A program made the position numbers and the translations under genes. Shown one piece after another: positions 4,412 to 5,001 of a stretch of 5,001 nucleotides of DNA. The notes beneath the pieces were generated by a model, which was not told the origin of the DNA, searched no databases, and saw nothing but the letters and a program-made list of their open reading frames with translations. Origin of the DNA: Clostridia bacterium (lineage in GTDB: Bacteria > Bacillota_A > Clostridia > Christensenellales > Aristaeellaceae); contig JAGBBE010000187.1 in the NCBI GenBank assembly GCA_017938645.1, forward strand, positions 1-5,001, given 5' to 3'. Every line of letters begins with the position of its first letter. Positions within the stretch are counted from its first letter, which is position 1.

Positions 4412-5001
4412 TTAGTTCTCGGACAGGGTCTTGTACTTGAGGTAACGGTTCTTGGCGTCCACTTCGTTCTGGGCGAAGAGGCCGTCGGCAACAGCGGGGA
4501 ACATCTTGGCCAGAGAAGCGTAGCGGTTCTCGGACTTGATGAAGGCCTGGTAGTCGCCAGAGGGCTCCTTGGAGTCCAGGGTGAAGGGATTCTTGCCCTG
4601 CTCGGCCAGGTCGGGGTTGAAGCGGTACAGGTTCCAGTAGCCGCACTCAACAGCCTTCTTGATCTCAGCCTGGGCATGGCCCATGTTGATGCCATGGTTG
4701 ATGCAGGGAGCGTAGCAGATGATCAGGGACGGGCCATGATAGGCTTCGGCCTCGGTCATCGCCTTGATGAGCTGAGCGGGGTTGGCGCCCATAGCAACCT
4801 GAGCAACGTAGACGTAGCCATAGCTCATGGCCATCATGCCCAGATCCTTCTTCTTGGTGCGCTTGCCGGCAGCGGCGAACTTGGCCACAGAGCCGGTGGG
4901 GGTGGACTTGGAGGACTGTCCGCCGGTGTTGGAGTACACTTCGGTATCCAGAACGAGGATGTTGACGTCTTCGTTCTGAGCCAGCACGTGGTCAACTCCG
5001 C
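4412..5001 (-). CDS. nifJ: Pyruvate:ferredoxin (flavodoxin) oxidoreductase, C-terminal part (runs off window)
   Basis: The 195 C-terminal residues of a protein normally about 1170 residues long are visible; the 5' part lies beyond the right edge. PFOR oxidises pyruvate with CoA to acetyl-CoA and CO2 and passes electrons to ferredoxin, the central reaction of anaerobic fermenters. The visible part is the thiamine pyrophosphate-binding domain: GVDHVLA at the edge, then LDTEVYSNTGGQSSKSTPTG, containing the Mg/TPP-binding NTGG, then the conserved ICYAPCINHGI segment and the C-terminal extension ending YLKYKTLSEN. The reading frame is open to the window end, so the Val before LAQNEDV is internal and not a start. 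Codon use is strongly biased to a few C- or G-ending codons, as in highly expressed genes. The stop TAA (4414-4412) is followed by a strong terminator. Confidence 0.96.
   Translation of the reverse strand, partial: GVDHVLAQNEDVNILVLDTEVYSNTGGQSSKSTPTGSVAKFAAAGKRTKKKDLGMMAMSYGYVYVAQVAMGANPAQLIKAMTEAEAYHGPSLIICYAPCINHGINMGHAQAEIKKAVECGYWNLYRFNPDLAEQGKNPFTLDSKEPSGDYQAFIKSENRYASLAKMFPAVADGLFAQNEVDAKNRYLKYKTLSEN

Overview
The window looks like chromosomal DNA from a GC-rich anaerobic member of the Clostridia, probably an uncultured gut lineage. This is inferred from four things: a pyruvate:ferredoxin oxidoreductase gene with strongly biased codons, GGAGGTG-type ribosome binding sites, a NahK-type sugar kinase, and a stand-alone S23/IVP four-helix-bundle gene. 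No rRNA or other taxonomic marker is present, so the assignment is tentative.

Left edge (1-169): non-coding. It holds a perfect 12-bp tandem repeat, an imperfect inverted repeat and the 3' end of a tRNA (T-arm, acceptor 3' strand and CCA) whose 5' half is absent. This is the pattern left at one end of an element integrated into a tRNA gene. A tRNA-type intrinsic terminator follows, and the palindrome extends outward so that the tRNA tail itself has an inverted copy downstream.

Region 169-829: a compact repeat-bounded cassette. A modular left end (ATGAAG motifs separated by small hairpins) is an inverted relative of two direct repeats (289-365 and 763-831). These repeats flank a 115-residue four-helix-bundle protein of the 23S-rRNA-intervening-sequence (IVP/S23) family. 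The cassette lies outside rRNA, abuts strong hairpins on both sides, and supplies the stop codon of the neighbouring AraC gene. It is the most interesting object here and may be a small, poorly described mobile element.

Region 817-2883: a divergent pair. A PocR-domain AraC-family regulator (minus strand) and a NahK-like N-acetylhexosamine 1-kinase (plus strand) share a 135-bp intergenic region with a good promoter for the regulator. The regulator probably senses a sugar or related metabolite and controls the kinase. A bidirectional terminator closes this unit.

Region 2885-5001: two minus-strand genes. A MATE-family multidrug/Na+ antiporter has its own near-consensus promoter, and the C-terminal 195 residues of pyruvate:ferredoxin oxidoreductase end in a strong terminator. 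These are ordinary housekeeping and transport genes, each apparently its own transcription unit.
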